Positions 8,763 to 17,475 of a stretch of 25,067 bases of DNA are shown here, piece by piece (the stretch's first letter is position 1; the number at the start of each line of letters is the position of its first letter). The notes under the pieces are model-generated. The model was given only the letters and a program-made list of their open reading frames with translations. It was not told where the DNA came from and did not search any database. This DNA is from an uncultured Verrucomicrobiota bacterium (GTDB lineage: Bacteria; Verrucomicrobiota; Verrucomicrobiae; Verrucomicrobiales; DEV007). Where the stretch lies: NCBI GenBank assembly GCA_902591645.1, contig CACJBM010000028.1:1-25067 (forward strand), written 5' to 3'. The position numbers were made by a program, and so were the translations under genes.

Positions 8763-8799
8763 GTATGACTCAGTACTCCTAAAATATACTGGGTCGTAT
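8763..8799 (+). promoter_or_regulatory. 13-bp imperfect inverted repeat upstream of thioesterase
   Basis: The arms 8763-8775 (GTATGACTCAGTA) and 8787-8799 (TACTGGGTCGTAT) flank an 11-base loop. Ten positions are Watson-Crick pairs and the other three become G-U pairs only in plus-strand RNA, so the structure suits a 5' leader of the thioesterase-truA transcript better than a minus-strand one. A symmetric operator between the two divergent genes is the alternative. No T-run follows, so it is not a terminator. Confidence 0.35.
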
Positions 8800-8876
8800 C
8801 ACTTTATTTTGAATAATCAAGCTTTGGCACGTTCTTTTCTGGAAGACAATAAGGACCAAGGTTAGTTTGTCCTATA

Positions 8877-9278
8877 GTGAAAGGCCCGCGCATTGAGACT
8901 CGAGAACAAGTCATGTTTTATGATACAGACGCTGCCGGAGTCGTACACAACATTTCTTATCTGAGATTCATTGAAAAGAATCGAACTTTGTTGGGATCTG
9001 AATTGGGTCTTAATTATAAAGAAATGGCGGACTCAGGCATTTACGGAGCAGTTCTTCGTATCGAGATTGATTATCGCAGGCCTGGGCGCTTAGGAGAGGA
9101 TTTACAAGTGCGTGGATGGCTAGAAGAAGTCAACAAAGTGAAGTTTTGGTGTGGATTTGAAATCCATCGAGCCGGGGATAATGAGCTCTTAGTATCTTCA
9201 AGGCAAGAACTTGCCTTGGTAAGGATGCCAGAAGGAAAGCCGACAAGGTTACCTGCGGATTGGAAAAAATATTTTTAG
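8877..9278 (+). CDS. Hotdog-fold acyl-CoA thioesterase (YbgC / 4HBT-like)
   Basis: This is a small cytoplasmic hotdog-fold thioesterase of 133 residues, the usual size for the 4-hydroxybenzoyl-CoA thioesterase/YbgC group. It has the family motif FYDTDAAGVVHNISYLRFIE, in which the first Asp of DTDAAG is in the catalytic position, and a long central helix followed by the strand IEIDYRRPGRLGEDL. Such enzymes hydrolyse acyl-CoA esters; the substrate cannot be read from the sequence. The start is a GTG because no other start codon lies between it and the in-frame TAA at 8850. No good Shine-Dalgarno sequence precedes it. The stop (TAG, 9276-9278) is two bases before the ATG of truA, so the two are very probably translationally coupled. 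Confidence 0.9.
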   Translation: MKGPRIETREQVMFYDTDAAGVVHNISYLRFIEKNRTLLGSELGLNYKEMADSGIYGAVLRIEIDYRRPGRLGEDLQVRGWLEEVNKVKFWCGFEIHRAGDNELLVSSRQELALVRMPEGKPTRLPADWKKYF

Positions 9279-9280
9279 GA

Positions 9281-10027
9281 ATGAGCCGTATCAGACTGAC
9301 GATAGCTTATGATGGTAGCTCCTTTCAGGGTTGGCAGAGCCAGCGAGGAGGAAATACGATTCAGGACTATATTCAGACAGCTCTTTTAAAAGTTTCTGGA
9401 GACGATTTGCGGATTACCGGTTCTGGTCGAACTGACACAGGAGTTCATGCTCTTGGCCAAGTCGCACATTTTGATGCGCCAGAAGCTAGTAGTATGAATG
9501 AAGATGAATGGAAACGGGCCCTTAACGTGAATTTGCCACCCACTATTCGAATAGTCAGGGCATCAATGGTCGAGGATGATTTTCATTCTCGATTTGGAGC
9601 TAAAGCAAAAACTTACCGATACGAAATTGATATAGGGTCTGTCCTAAATCCTTTGAGAGTATCTAGGTCCTGGCATCATCCAGAAAAAATTGATCCTGAG
9701 ATTCTGCTCCGTGCATGTTCCATTTATATTGGAGAGCACGATTTTGCCTCATTCGCTGCAAACCGTAAGGACGGAAAACAAATTAACACTGTAAGAACAA
9801 TCAATTCTGTTGATGTTGCTGAGATCCCTCATGGCTTGAGTATTACTTTTAGTGGGAATGGATTTTTATACAAAATGGTCCGCTTATTGGTAGGCGCTGC
9901 AGTGCGGGTGGCTGAACAAAGAGAAGAACTTCCCTGGTTAGAGGCGATGCTTAAGAGTCCGGGAACTTCCAAATGCCAATACTGCGCTACTGGTGAAGGC
10001 CTTTACCTTGTCGAAGTCGTTTATTAG
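9281..10027 (+). CDS. truA: tRNA pseudouridine(38-40) synthase TruA
   Basis: TruA converts uridines at positions 38-40 of the tRNA anticodon stem-loop to pseudouridine. The N-terminus IAYDGSSFQGWQSQ and the catalytic loop ITGSGRTDTGVHALGQVAHF are diagnostic; the catalytic Asp is residue 52. Later family signatures are KTYRYEI and the C-terminal GNGFLYKMVRLLVG. The length of 248 residues is normal. The open frame begins at a TTG at 9260, but that would add seven residues not typical of the family. The ATG at 9281 gives the conventional MSRIRLTIAYDG start, two bases after the thioesterase stop. The convergent leuA gene ends 23 bases downstream. Confidence 0.96.
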   Translation: MSRIRLTIAYDGSSFQGWQSQRGGNTIQDYIQTALLKVSGDDLRITGSGRTDTGVHALGQVAHFDAPEASSMNEDEWKRALNVNLPPTIRIVRASMVEDDFHSRFGAKAKTYRYEIDIGSVLNPLRVSRSWHHPEKIDPEILLRACSIYIGEHDFASFAANRKDGKQINTVRTINSVDVAEIPHGLSITFSGNGFLYKMVRLLVGAAVRVAEQREELPWLEAMLKSPGTSKCQYCATGEGLYLVEVVY

Positions 10028-10050
10028 TTTTTTCTTTCGACTCAGGCTCC

Positions 10051-11721
10051 TTAATCTCTAAGAAGATTGCAGGCGCTGACAAGTGCCCTGACCCCAGCAA
10101 TTTCAATTGAAGGGTCAACGCCACACCCCCATGCCTCTTTACCGTCATCAGAACGTAGCAAAATATAGGCAGCTGAATCAGCGTCTGATCCTCCCATCAC
10201 TGCATGTGAGCGATAATCTTTAAGTTTGAAATCTTTCTGTTCAATTGTTTCAAGGGCATTCACAAAAGCATTGATTGGACCGTTCCCAATACCAGTCACT
10301 TCATGATCCGTTCCATTAATAGCAATCTTTGCTTCACAACGAACCTGTCCCGGGCCCACGTCGTTGTGTAAGAGTTCGTATTCAGCGAGAGATATTTTAT
10401 TGGAGACGTTTACGAATTGTTTTTTGAAGGCATCAAATATTTCCTGATTAGTTAGCTCTCTGCCTAAAGAGTCTGCCATATCATAAATCTTTTTGCCGAC
10501 TTGAGGCTGCATGGCTTTAGGCAAGTCGAAACCGTATTCCCTATCTAGAATATAAGCGATTCCACCCTTGCCTGACTGACTGTTAATACGAATGATCGCT
10601 TCATAAGTTCTTCCAATATCGGTAGGATCAATGGTGAGATAAGGGACGGCCCAATGTGAACTATCTTCTTCGATAAGATCCATCCCTTTCTTGATAGCAT
10701 CCTGATGACTGCCGGAAAACGCCGTGAATACTAAGTCACCGGCATATGGATGGCGATCAGGCACTTTCATTTGTGTGCAGCGTTCATATATTTCTCTGGC
10801 CCTAGGTATGTCTGAAAAATCCAGTCCGGTTTCAATTCCATGACTATTCATATTTAACGCGACAGTTGCTATATCTAAGTTTCCAGTCCGCTCTCCATTT
10901 CCAAATAATGTTCCTTCTACGCGGTCAGCTCCAGCCATAAGTCCTAATTCGGTTGCGGCAGTGCCAGTGCCCCGATCATTGTGGGTATGAAGACTGACCC
11001 TTACAGAGTCACGGTCTTGAAGATTGCGGCAGAACCATTCGATCTGATCGGCATGCACGTTTGGAGTAGTCCATTCAACAGTAGCAGGAAGATTTAATAT
11101 AATTGGATTTGTTGAAGATGGATTCCATACGTCCATGACGCCGTGACACACTTCAAGAGCAAATTCAAGTTCAGTGTCTGAGAAGCTCTCTGGTGAATAT
11201 TCTAGATCCACTTGAGTTTCAGAAACTGTATCAACTAGTTCCTTTATCAGGGCAGTTCCTTCTACAGCGATTTGCTTGATTTTTTCCTGACTTGCGCCAC
11301 CGAAAGTAATTCTTCTCTGCAAAGGGGAAGTGGAATTGTATATGTGAATAATTGCCTTTGGGACACCCTCTATAGCTTCGAAGGTTCGGCGGATCAGGTG
11401 CTCTCTTGCCTGAACTAGGCACTGAAGCTTTACATCATCAGGTATTAGTTTTTCATCAACAAGCTTGCGTATAAATTCAAATTCAGTGTCTGAGGCTGAA
11501 GGGAATCCTATTTCGATTTCTTTAAAGCCGATACTCACAAGCAGCTCAAAAAGTTCAAGCTTTTGAGAAACATTCATGGGAACGGCAAGGGCTTGATTGC
11601 CGTCTCTTAAATCCACGCTACACCATGTCGGTGCTACCGTTATTGCCTGATCTGGCCATTGACGGTTTGAAAGGTCTACTGGGCTAAAAGGCCTGTATTT
11701 TTTCAAGCTTGATGACTTCAT
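10051..11721 (-). CDS. leuA: 2-isopropylmalate synthase, type 2
   Basis: LeuA condenses acetyl-CoA with 2-oxoisovalerate, the first committed step of leucine synthesis. At 556 residues and with the KYRPFSPVDLSNRQWPD opening, it belongs to the longer type 2 class known from Actinobacteria, yeast and other lineages rather than the E. coli type. The catalytic loop VDLRDGNQAL (Arg39, Asp40) and the metal-binding SLHTHNDRGT (His245, His247) are intact, as is GNGERTGN. The roughly 120 C-terminal residues form the regulatory LeuA dimer domain, where leucine feedback normally acts. Upstream, a good Shine-Dalgarno (AAGG) serves a six-codon ORF whose stop overlaps this ATG, rather than leuA itself. No other leucine-pathway gene is next to it. 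Confidence 0.95.
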   Translation of the reverse strand: MKSSSLKKYRPFSPVDLSNRQWPDQAITVAPTWCSVDLRDGNQALAVPMNVSQKLELFELLVSIGFKEIEIGFPSASDTEFEFIRKLVDEKLIPDDVKLQCLVQAREHLIRRTFEAIEGVPKAIIHIYNSTSPLQRRITFGGASQEKIKQIAVEGTALIKELVDTVSETQVDLEYSPESFSDTELEFALEVCHGVMDVWNPSSTNPIILNLPATVEWTTPNVHADQIEWFCRNLQDRDSVRVSLHTHNDRGTGTAATELGLMAGADRVEGTLFGNGERTGNLDIATVALNMNSHGIETGLDFSDIPRAREIYERCTQMKVPDRHPYAGDLVFTAFSGSHQDAIKKGMDLIEEDSSHWAVPYLTIDPTDIGRTYEAIIRINSQSGKGGIAYILDREYGFDLPKAMQPQVGKKIYDMADSLGRELTNQEIFDAFKKQFVNVSNKISLAEYELLHNDVGPGQVRCEAKIAINGTDHEVTGIGNGPINAFVNALETIEQKDFKLKDYRSHAVMGGSDADSAAYILLRSDDGKEAWGCGVDPSIEIAGVRALVSACNLLRD

Positions 11722-11738
11722 TTTGATTTTGGATACAT
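11718..11738 (-). promoter_or_regulatory. Six-codon leader micro-ORF overlapping leuA start
   Basis: On the minus strand an ATG at 11738 opens the frame MYPKSK and ends at a TGA (11720-11718) that overlaps the leuA ATG (11721-11719) as ATGA. An AAGG five bases before the micro-ORF start is the best ribosome site in the leader; leuA itself has none at a usable distance. The layout fits termination-reinitiation. It contains no leucine codons, so it is not a classical attenuator peptide, and chance remains possible. Confidence 0.3.
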
Positions 11739-12082
11739 TTCACCCTTAAAGCGAGGGAGTACAGAATGGGAGGAATTTAATTTCTGGCCTAAAGGCCGAG
11801 CAGTATAAGAATTTGCGCTCCAGATAAATAAGTTCTGGTTTTTTGTTCACGCTTTATTTTTAACGCAGTCATTTTTCTTATATCGAGAGAGAAGATACGA
11901 CCTCGTGCCACGAAGTCAATTCTTGCCCTCTTCGCGTTCGAATTATACTTGGAAAATCAGTAATAAACGTATTTTTATCTTTAATATATCTCTACAGGGC
12001 CGAGCGATGCATCCAAGAATATAGACTCTTTTATGAGATTCAGTTTGTCATGAAGCAATCTTCGTTCTTTCCTTTATCATAT
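11722..12082. other. Divergent leuA / yicC intergenic region
   Basis: This stretch of about 360 bases carries no convincing gene beyond the micro-ORF by leuA. For leuA (minus) a TATACT -10-like hexamer lies at 11807-11802 with only a poor -35. For yicC (plus) a TATACT lies at 11944-11949, with TTGCCC at 11923-11928 as a weak -35 only 15 bases away. Two short dyads are present: GGCC-TAAA-GGCC at 11787-11798 and TCGTG-C-CACGA at 11903-11913. Either could be an operator or leader hairpin, but neither is strong. I see no T-box or terminator. Confidence 0.4.
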
Positions 12083-12958
12083 ATGAAGAGCATGACTGGA
12101 TTTGGCTGCGGGGAGGCCTTGAATGATGACCTCATTTATCGAGTTGAGGTTGCATCGGTGAACCGTAAGCAATCAGACATTGTTGTGAACCTTCCCCGCG
12201 AGTTAAGTGCATTAGATTCACGCATTAGAAAGCAAGTGAGTGAGGTAGTCTCAAGGGGCCGGATAAATGTGGGGATTTCTCTGAAATCGGCAGAAGCTCA
12301 GAGCGGTTCATTAACGATTAACCTGCCGTTGGCTGAAGAATATGCAGCGGCAATTGCAAAGCTTGAGGAGCGCCTCGGATTGAACGGGCTCGTTTCCAGA
12401 TTTGATCCTAGCCGAGCCCCTGGCGTGATTCAGCTCGGAGAAACCCTCCCAGAGCCAGAGGACGCCTGGCCATTTGTTCAGAAAGCATTAAAAGAATCTC
12501 TCTCTAAATTATTAGAGATGCGTTCTACTGAAGGGGCACATTTAAAATCTGATTTGGAATCAAGACTCGCGGCACTGAAAAGTTTTCTGCAACAAATTTC
12601 CGAGCAGGCTCCCAGCGTTGTGAAAAGGCATAGGGAAAATTTAATTAAGAGACTTGATTCGGCAGGCATTGAATTGAACCTTGATGACGAAAGGCTCATT
12701 AAGGAAATTGGATTATTTGCTGACCGTTGTGATATTTCAGAGGAGGTTACCCGGCTCCAGAGCCACTTTGCTCAATGCCATAAATATTTTGAGAGTGATG
12801 AAGCCGTTGGCAGGCCTTTGGATTTTCTTGTTCAGGAAATGGGCCGTGAAATAAACACGATTGGCAGTAAGGCAAATGATGCTTCAATTGCCCAGATCAT
12901 CGTAGAATCTAAGACAGAGCTAGAAAAAATTAGGGAACAAATACAAAATATTGAATAG
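12083..12958 (+). CDS. yicC: YicC-family endoribonuclease
   Basis: The protein begins MKSMTGFGCGEA, matching the nearly invariant SMTGFG start of YicC proteins, which act as endoribonucleases in RNA turnover. The N-terminal YicC_N domain includes VEVASVNRKQSDIVVNLP, where the usual motif is VEIRSVNHR. The C-terminal DUF1732 part ends with EEVTRLQSHFAQC, the FLVQEMGREINTIGSKA signature and a last helix. An in-frame ATG at 12050 would add eleven residues; I prefer 12083 on family alignment, although neither start has a clear Shine-Dalgarno. The TAG stop directly abuts the ATG of gmk, the conserved yicC-gmk order seen in many bacteria. Confidence 0.93.
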   Translation: MKSMTGFGCGEALNDDLIYRVEVASVNRKQSDIVVNLPRELSALDSRIRKQVSEVVSRGRINVGISLKSAEAQSGSLTINLPLAEEYAAAIAKLEERLGLNGLVSRFDPSRAPGVIQLGETLPEPEDAWPFVQKALKESLSKLLEMRSTEGAHLKSDLESRLAALKSFLQQISEQAPSVVKRHRENLIKRLDSAGIELNLDDERLIKEIGLFADRCDISEEVTRLQSHFAQCHKYFESDEAVGRPLDFLVQEMGREINTIGSKANDASIAQIIVESKTELEKIREQIQNIE

Positions 12959-13588
12959 ATGAGCACTGAAGATCTGTCAGGAACTGAAGGCTCCCGTAAG
13001 GGAATTTTGTTTTTATTATCGGGCCCGGCCGGTTCCGGTAAATCGACCCTATTGCGCCGAGCTTTGGATGAAGATAGAAACCTAGCCTTTTCAATATCAT
13101 GCACTACCCGGTCAGCACGCGAAGGAGAGGTTGATGGGAAGGATTATCATTTTCTTAGCGATGAGGAGTTCTCAAAAAGAGTGGAAAATAATGAATTCCT
13201 TGAACATGCAGAAGTTCATAAGTGGCAATATGGAACACTATCAAATGCTGTAGTTGATATATTAAATGATGGGAAGGATGTAATTATGGATATCGACGTT
13301 CAGGGAGCAGACCAAGTGCGAGATTCAAAGGACCCAGTGATATCAGATGCGCTCGTTGATATTTTTCTTACTACTTCAAATACAGCTGAACTTGAAAAGA
13401 GGCTACGGGGTAGGGGCAGTGAAGACGAGGATACCTTTCAATTGCGTATGCAGACAGCACTTGATGAAATTAAGAGGTGGAAAGATTACACCTATTGTAT
13501 TCTTAGTGGTGATCATGAAGAGGATTTTAGGGTTTTATCCTCTATCTTGATAGCGGAAAGGATGAGAGTTACCAGATTGGCACCCTAA
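12959..13588 (+). CDS. gmk: Guanylate kinase
   Basis: Gmk phosphorylates GMP to GDP with ATP in the purine salvage and supply pathway. The P-loop SGPAGSGKSTL, the GMP-binding CTTRSAREGEVDGKDYHFL segment, EFLEHAEVHKWQYGT (usually VxGxxYGT) and the IDVQGADQVR strand are all present. The length of 209 residues is typical. Its ATG follows the yicC stop without a gap, which implies translational coupling. The stop codon is interleaved with that of the convergent amidase gene, a 4-base overlap with no room for a terminator. Confidence 0.96.
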   Translation: MSTEDLSGTEGSRKGILFLLSGPAGSGKSTLLRRALDEDRNLAFSISCTTRSAREGEVDGKDYHFLSDEEFSKRVENNEFLEHAEVHKWQYGTLSNAVVDILNDGKDVIMDIDVQGADQVRDSKDPVISDALVDIFLTTSNTAELEKRLRGRGSEDEDTFQLRMQTALDEIKRWKDYTYCILSGDHEEDFRVLSSILIAERMRVTRLAP

Positions 13589-14538
13589 CGCAAAGCGTTA
13601 CGGTAAGCGACTATGCCGCTCGTTATTCCGTTTGAAAGTAGGGACAAGTACGCCGTGCTTGCGATTTTGCGAGCATCTTGTGGATTACTTAAGAATCCGC
13701 CTTCGACTAGGACTGCAGGCATTGTAAGACCGGCTAGGACCGTGAATCTGTCTCTCTTTATTCCCCTATCATCTGCCTGAGTTTTTTTGATTGCAGATGC
13801 ATGTATTGCCGTTGCCAAGGCAATGTTTTCTGAGTCTCTGGCATTTCCTTTGAGAAAATTATTTTTAACCCCTCTTTCGTTATGGGTGCCAGATCCCTGA
13901 GGACTGAGCGCATAAGTCTCTATGCCTTTAGCTGTTTTGTTAGTAAACGAATTAAAGTGTAACGAGACGAAAATAGAGTCGGCTATTCGGTTAGCGTATA
14001 TGACTCGCTGCCCAAGTGTAGGAAAAGAATCTGTTGATCTGGTCATTCTGACACGGAACCCTTTACGTTCAAGATCGCGCAGTAAGATTTTGGCAAGTTT
14101 CAAATTAAAATCTTTTTCCTTTCCGTAACCATTAACACTTCCGGGATCAGTGCCTCCATGACCTGGATCAATAATTACAGTTCTGAACCGTCTTGCTGTT
14201 TTGATGTAGCTTGGCCTTAGTACCGGATCAATGAGTTTTGCCAGATCAATTCTAGAAAATAGATAGTTATTATTTTTTTGAATGACCTTGTAACTTAATC
14301 GGAAAAGAACGGTATTAATGTAAAGGTTATCAGACCCATTCTTTATACGCATTTCAATTTTGGGCGATCTGAATTTCAATGACCCTTTATTTATCTCTAG
14401 GGAACTGAATCGGTAAAAATCTTTGATGTTTTGAGCAGTAACATATTCCCGACCATTATGCTTGATCACTGTCCAAGCAGCGGCATCGGATTTTTCGACA
14501 AAAGAAAAAATGCACAAAATGCTAATCATTCTCCACAT
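13585..14538 (-). CDS. N-acetylmuramoyl-L-alanine amidase (Amidase_3)
   Basis: This is a zinc amidase that cleaves the bond between N-acetylmuramic acid and L-alanine in peptidoglycan. Zinc-site residues are visible: His in IIDPGHGGTDPG (residue 127), Glu in YGKEKDFNL (141) and His in VSLHFNSF (194); the catalytic Glu is in AVLVEGGFLSNP (279). I chose the ATG at 14538 because it gives an export signal (MWRMISILCIFSF, then DAAA). A TTG at 14586 would prepend sixteen unsupported residues. Between signal and catalytic domain (about 20-110), YVTAQNIKDFYRF and LYINTVLFRLSYKV resemble the copper-amine-oxidase-like N-terminal stalk domains often paired with amidases; this is inference. The gene diverges from valS. 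Confidence 0.92.
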   Translation of the reverse strand: MWRMISILCIFSFVEKSDAAAWTVIKHNGREYVTAQNIKDFYRFSSLEINKGSLKFRSPKIEMRIKNGSDNLYINTVLFRLSYKVIQKNNNYLFSRIDLAKLIDPVLRPSYIKTARRFRTVIIDPGHGGTDPGSVNGYGKEKDFNLKLAKILLRDLERKGFRVRMTRSTDSFPTLGQRVIYANRIADSIFVSLHFNSFTNKTAKGIETYALSPQGSGTHNERGVKNNFLKGNARDSENIALATAIHASAIKKTQADDRGIKRDRFTVLAGLTMPAVLVEGGFLSNPQDARKIASTAYLSLLSNGITSGIVAYRNALR

Positions 14539-14703
14539 GAGGATAGATTTTTGTTTTGGGTGATTGAATAGAGTAAACAGGGTCAAAATTACGGGTTATA
14601 GTTAATTTCTGTACTTTTACAGCTCTAGTGCAAATTAAATATTTTAGCTGAACAGTAATTAAATTTTGCAAATTGGGGTTCGATCAAGTTATTTCCGCCT
14701 TCA

Positions 14704-17418
14704 ATGTCAGTCGAAATACCCAAGGCTTACGAACCCGGTCAAGTAGAAGAAAAGTGGTTTTCCCAGTGGATAACCGCTAAAGCGTTCCATGCAAATCCAT
14801 CTGTAGAAAATGAGCATTACAGCATTGTAATCCCGCCACCTAACGTGACCGGGGTTCTTACGCTCGGTCATGTCTTAAATAATACGATTCAGGATATTCT
14901 GGCGAGGCGCGCTCGGGCCGAGGGTAAAGAGGTGCTTTGGCTTCCAGGAACTGATCATGCTGGCATTGCCACTCAGTCGAAAGTTGAAAAGCACTTGCGT
15001 GATTCTGAGGGTCAAGGGCGACGTGACATCGGCCGAGATGCTTTTTTGGAACGGTCCTGGGAATGGAAAGAAAAGCATGGAGGAATAATTATTAAACAAC
15101 TCAAGAAGTTAGGTTGTTCATGTGACTGGGACCGTGAGCGATTCACGATGGACGATGATTATTCAAAGCAAGTCCAGGATTGTTTTGTACATTTCTTCAA
15201 TAGCGGAAAGATCTACCGCGGCAAGAGAATGGTTAACTGGTGCCCTTCTTCCTTGACTGCTCTTTCTGATGAGGAGGTGATCATGAAACCGCAGAAGAGC
15301 AAACTCTATTACATGAGGTATGAGATTGCAGATCGGGAAGGAGAATTTTTAGAGATAGCAACGACACGGCCCGAGACACTCATGGGAGACAGTGCGGTGG
15401 CAGTGAATCCTAATGATGATAGGTATTCAGAATTAATAGGTAAGAACGCGGTGCGTCCTTTTCCAAGAACAGAAATTCCAATCATTGCTGATGAACATAT
15501 TGATCCAGAATTTGGAACTGGGGTACTGAAAGTGACCCCGGCTCACGATAAAGCCGATTTTGAAATAGGAATTAAGAATGATCTAGAAATAATTGATGTG
15601 CTTAATCCTGACGGCACACTCAATGCATTGGCTGGAGAAGAGTTTGAAGGCATTGACCGGTTCAAAGCGCGTGAACTTGTTGCGGAGAAGTTAGATGAGA
15701 TGGGTTTACTGATTCGTGTAGAAGAATATGAAAATAATGTTGGGTACAGTGAGAGAGCAGATGTGCCTATTGAGCCCAGAATTTCAATGCAATGGTTCCT
15801 TAAATATCCACAGGTAAGTGAATCTACTAAGGCTGTTTCTGATCGTGAAATTAAGTTTCGACCTGAGCGCTGGGCAAAGACTTATGCTCATTGGATGGAA
15901 AATATACAAGATTGGTGCATTAGCCGCCAACTCTGGTGGGGCCATAGGATTCCGGTCTGGTACCGTAAGGACAGGGCCGAAGAACTTAAATCAGCGCCAT
16001 CACTGGACAAGGAAACCTGCGGGGACGATTTGCACGTTTCTCTTGAACCTCCTTCTGATGAAGAAAATTGGATTCAGGACGATGATGTTCTTGATACATG
16101 GTTTAGTTCGTGGCTGTGGCCTTTTGCGACTATGGATGAAAGGACCAGGAAGAAATTTTACCCAACTACCGATTTAGTTACTGGACCAGATATCATCTTT
16201 TTCTGGGTCGCGCGTATGATAATGGCAGGATATGAATTTACAGGGAAGAGACCATTTGCGAATGTATTTTTCACGAGCATTATTCGTGATAAGAAGGGGA
16301 GGAAGATGTCCAAGAGTCTGGGAAATTCTCCTGACCCTCTTGATCTCATTGCTCAGTACGGAGCAGACGCTTTGCGTTTTTCAATTATGAGAATCGCACC
16401 CACTGGAACAGACGTTCGGTTCATAGAAAATAAGAAGAAGGATTCTTCTGAGGGCGCTGATTGTCCACAAGTTGAGGAGGGGCGTAACTTTGCAAATAAA
16501 CTTTGGAATGCATCACGCTTCCGTCAGATGCAAGGTGGTCCTGAAGGAGTGTGTCAGTTACCTGATATTAATAATTTATCAATTTACGATATTGATATCC
16601 TTTCAAAATTGGACGCGCTCCTAGAAGAAATAAGCATATCCTATTCAGCATATAAATTTCAGGAAATCGCAAATAAGCTGTATGATTTTTTCTGGAGTGA
16701 GTTCTGTGATTGGTACCTCGAGTCTATTAAGCAATATTTTAGGGATGATGCGGATTCTGGCCGCAGGGAGACCGTTCTCATTGTCGTTGATATTGTGTTT
16801 GCACGGTTCCTTCAGCAATTGCATCCCTACATGCCTCATATTACCGAAGAATTATGGGAAAAACTTGGTTTTACAGAAAATGGGGTGCTTCTGATGTCAG
16901 TTCGCCTCCCAGAGGTTCCCGTGATGGAAGGGCTTGATTCCCAGTTAATTGAGCAGGCCAAGGAAAGGACAAGCGCAATTCACGAGACAACTGCTCGTGC
17001 ACGGCATCTAAAGGCTCAATATAATCTTGCTGCAAATCGTAATGTGAAATTTTACCTTAGTCCTTCGGTTGAATGGGCAACAGAAGAGTTGGAAACATTG
17101 AAAATCCTCAGCGGTGCTGGCGAGATATCTGTTTCGGAGTCTTATGATCCCAGTGCAGGTACTCCGACTTTTTTAACGCCTATCGGGAAAATGTACATGC
17201 CCCTTGAGGGACTCGTTGATATTGAGGCAGAAAAGAAGAGAATCAGTAAGGATATTGATAAGGCCGAGAAGGATCTAAAACAAATTAGTGGTAAATTATC
17301 TAATCCCAAGTTCACAGAAAGAGCCCCTGCAGAAGTTGTCCAGGAGAACCTTGATCGCAAGGATGATCTTAGAAAAAGGTTAGAACAGCTTCACGAAATG
17401 TTGCAGAATTTATCATAA
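14704..17418 (+). CDS. valS: Valyl-tRNA synthetase
   Basis: The class I enzyme attaches valine to tRNA-Val. The active-site signature reads PPPNVTGVLTLGHVLNN, so the HIGH motif is TLGH (residues 53-56) instead of the usual HxGH; from memory, related PVC-type ValRS sequences also use T-x-G-H. LWLPGTDHAGIATQ follows. The editing domain is present (ATTRPETLMGDSAVAVNP, then GTGVLKVTPAHDKADFEIG). KMSKSLGN is at 534. The C-terminal end is the ValRS coiled-coil arm (EKKRISKDIDKAEKDL onward). The length of 904 residues is normal. The next gene starts 57 bases downstream. Confidence 0.96.
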   Translation: MSVEIPKAYEPGQVEEKWFSQWITAKAFHANPSVENEHYSIVIPPPNVTGVLTLGHVLNNTIQDILARRARAEGKEVLWLPGTDHAGIATQSKVEKHLRDSEGQGRRDIGRDAFLERSWEWKEKHGGIIIKQLKKLGCSCDWDRERFTMDDDYSKQVQDCFVHFFNSGKIYRGKRMVNWCPSSLTALSDEEVIMKPQKSKLYYMRYEIADREGEFLEIATTRPETLMGDSAVAVNPNDDRYSELIGKNAVRPFPRTEIPIIADEHIDPEFGTGVLKVTPAHDKADFEIGIKNDLEIIDVLNPDGTLNALAGEEFEGIDRFKARELVAEKLDEMGLLIRVEEYENNVGYSERADVPIEPRISMQWFLKYPQVSESTKAVSDREIKFRPERWAKTYAHWMENIQDWCISRQLWWGHRIPVWYRKDRAEELKSAPSLDKETCGDDLHVSLEPPSDEENWIQDDDVLDTWFSSWLWPFATMDERTRKKFYPTTDLVTGPDIIFFWVARMIMAGYEFTGKRPFANVFFTSIIRDKKGRKMSKSLGNSPDPLDLIAQYGADALRFSIMRIAPTGTDVRFIENKKKDSSEGADCPQVEEGRNFANKLWNASRFRQMQGGPEGVCQLPDINNLSIYDIDILSKLDALLEEISISYSAYKFQEIANKLYDFFWSEFCDWYLESIKQYFRDDADSGRRETVLIVVDIVFARFLQQLHPYMPHITEELWEKLGFTENGVLLMSVRLPEVPVMEGLDSQLIEQAKERTSAIHETTARARHLKAQYNLAANRNVKFYLSPSVEWATEELETLKILSGAGEISVSESYDPSAGTPTFLTPIGKMYMPLEGLVDIEAEKKRISKDIDKAEKDLKQISGKLSNPKFTERAPAEVVQENLDRKDDLRKRLEQLHEMLQNLS

Positions 17419-17475
17419 GGCTGTAAAACCATTATTCTTCATTGTCTCATTATGGTATTGTAAGGGACAAAATTA

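Noticed and set aside
11722..12049. T-box or leucine attenuator upstream of leuA
   Set aside because: I find no leucine-rich leader peptide, no T-box bulge sequence and no terminator hairpin with a T-run.
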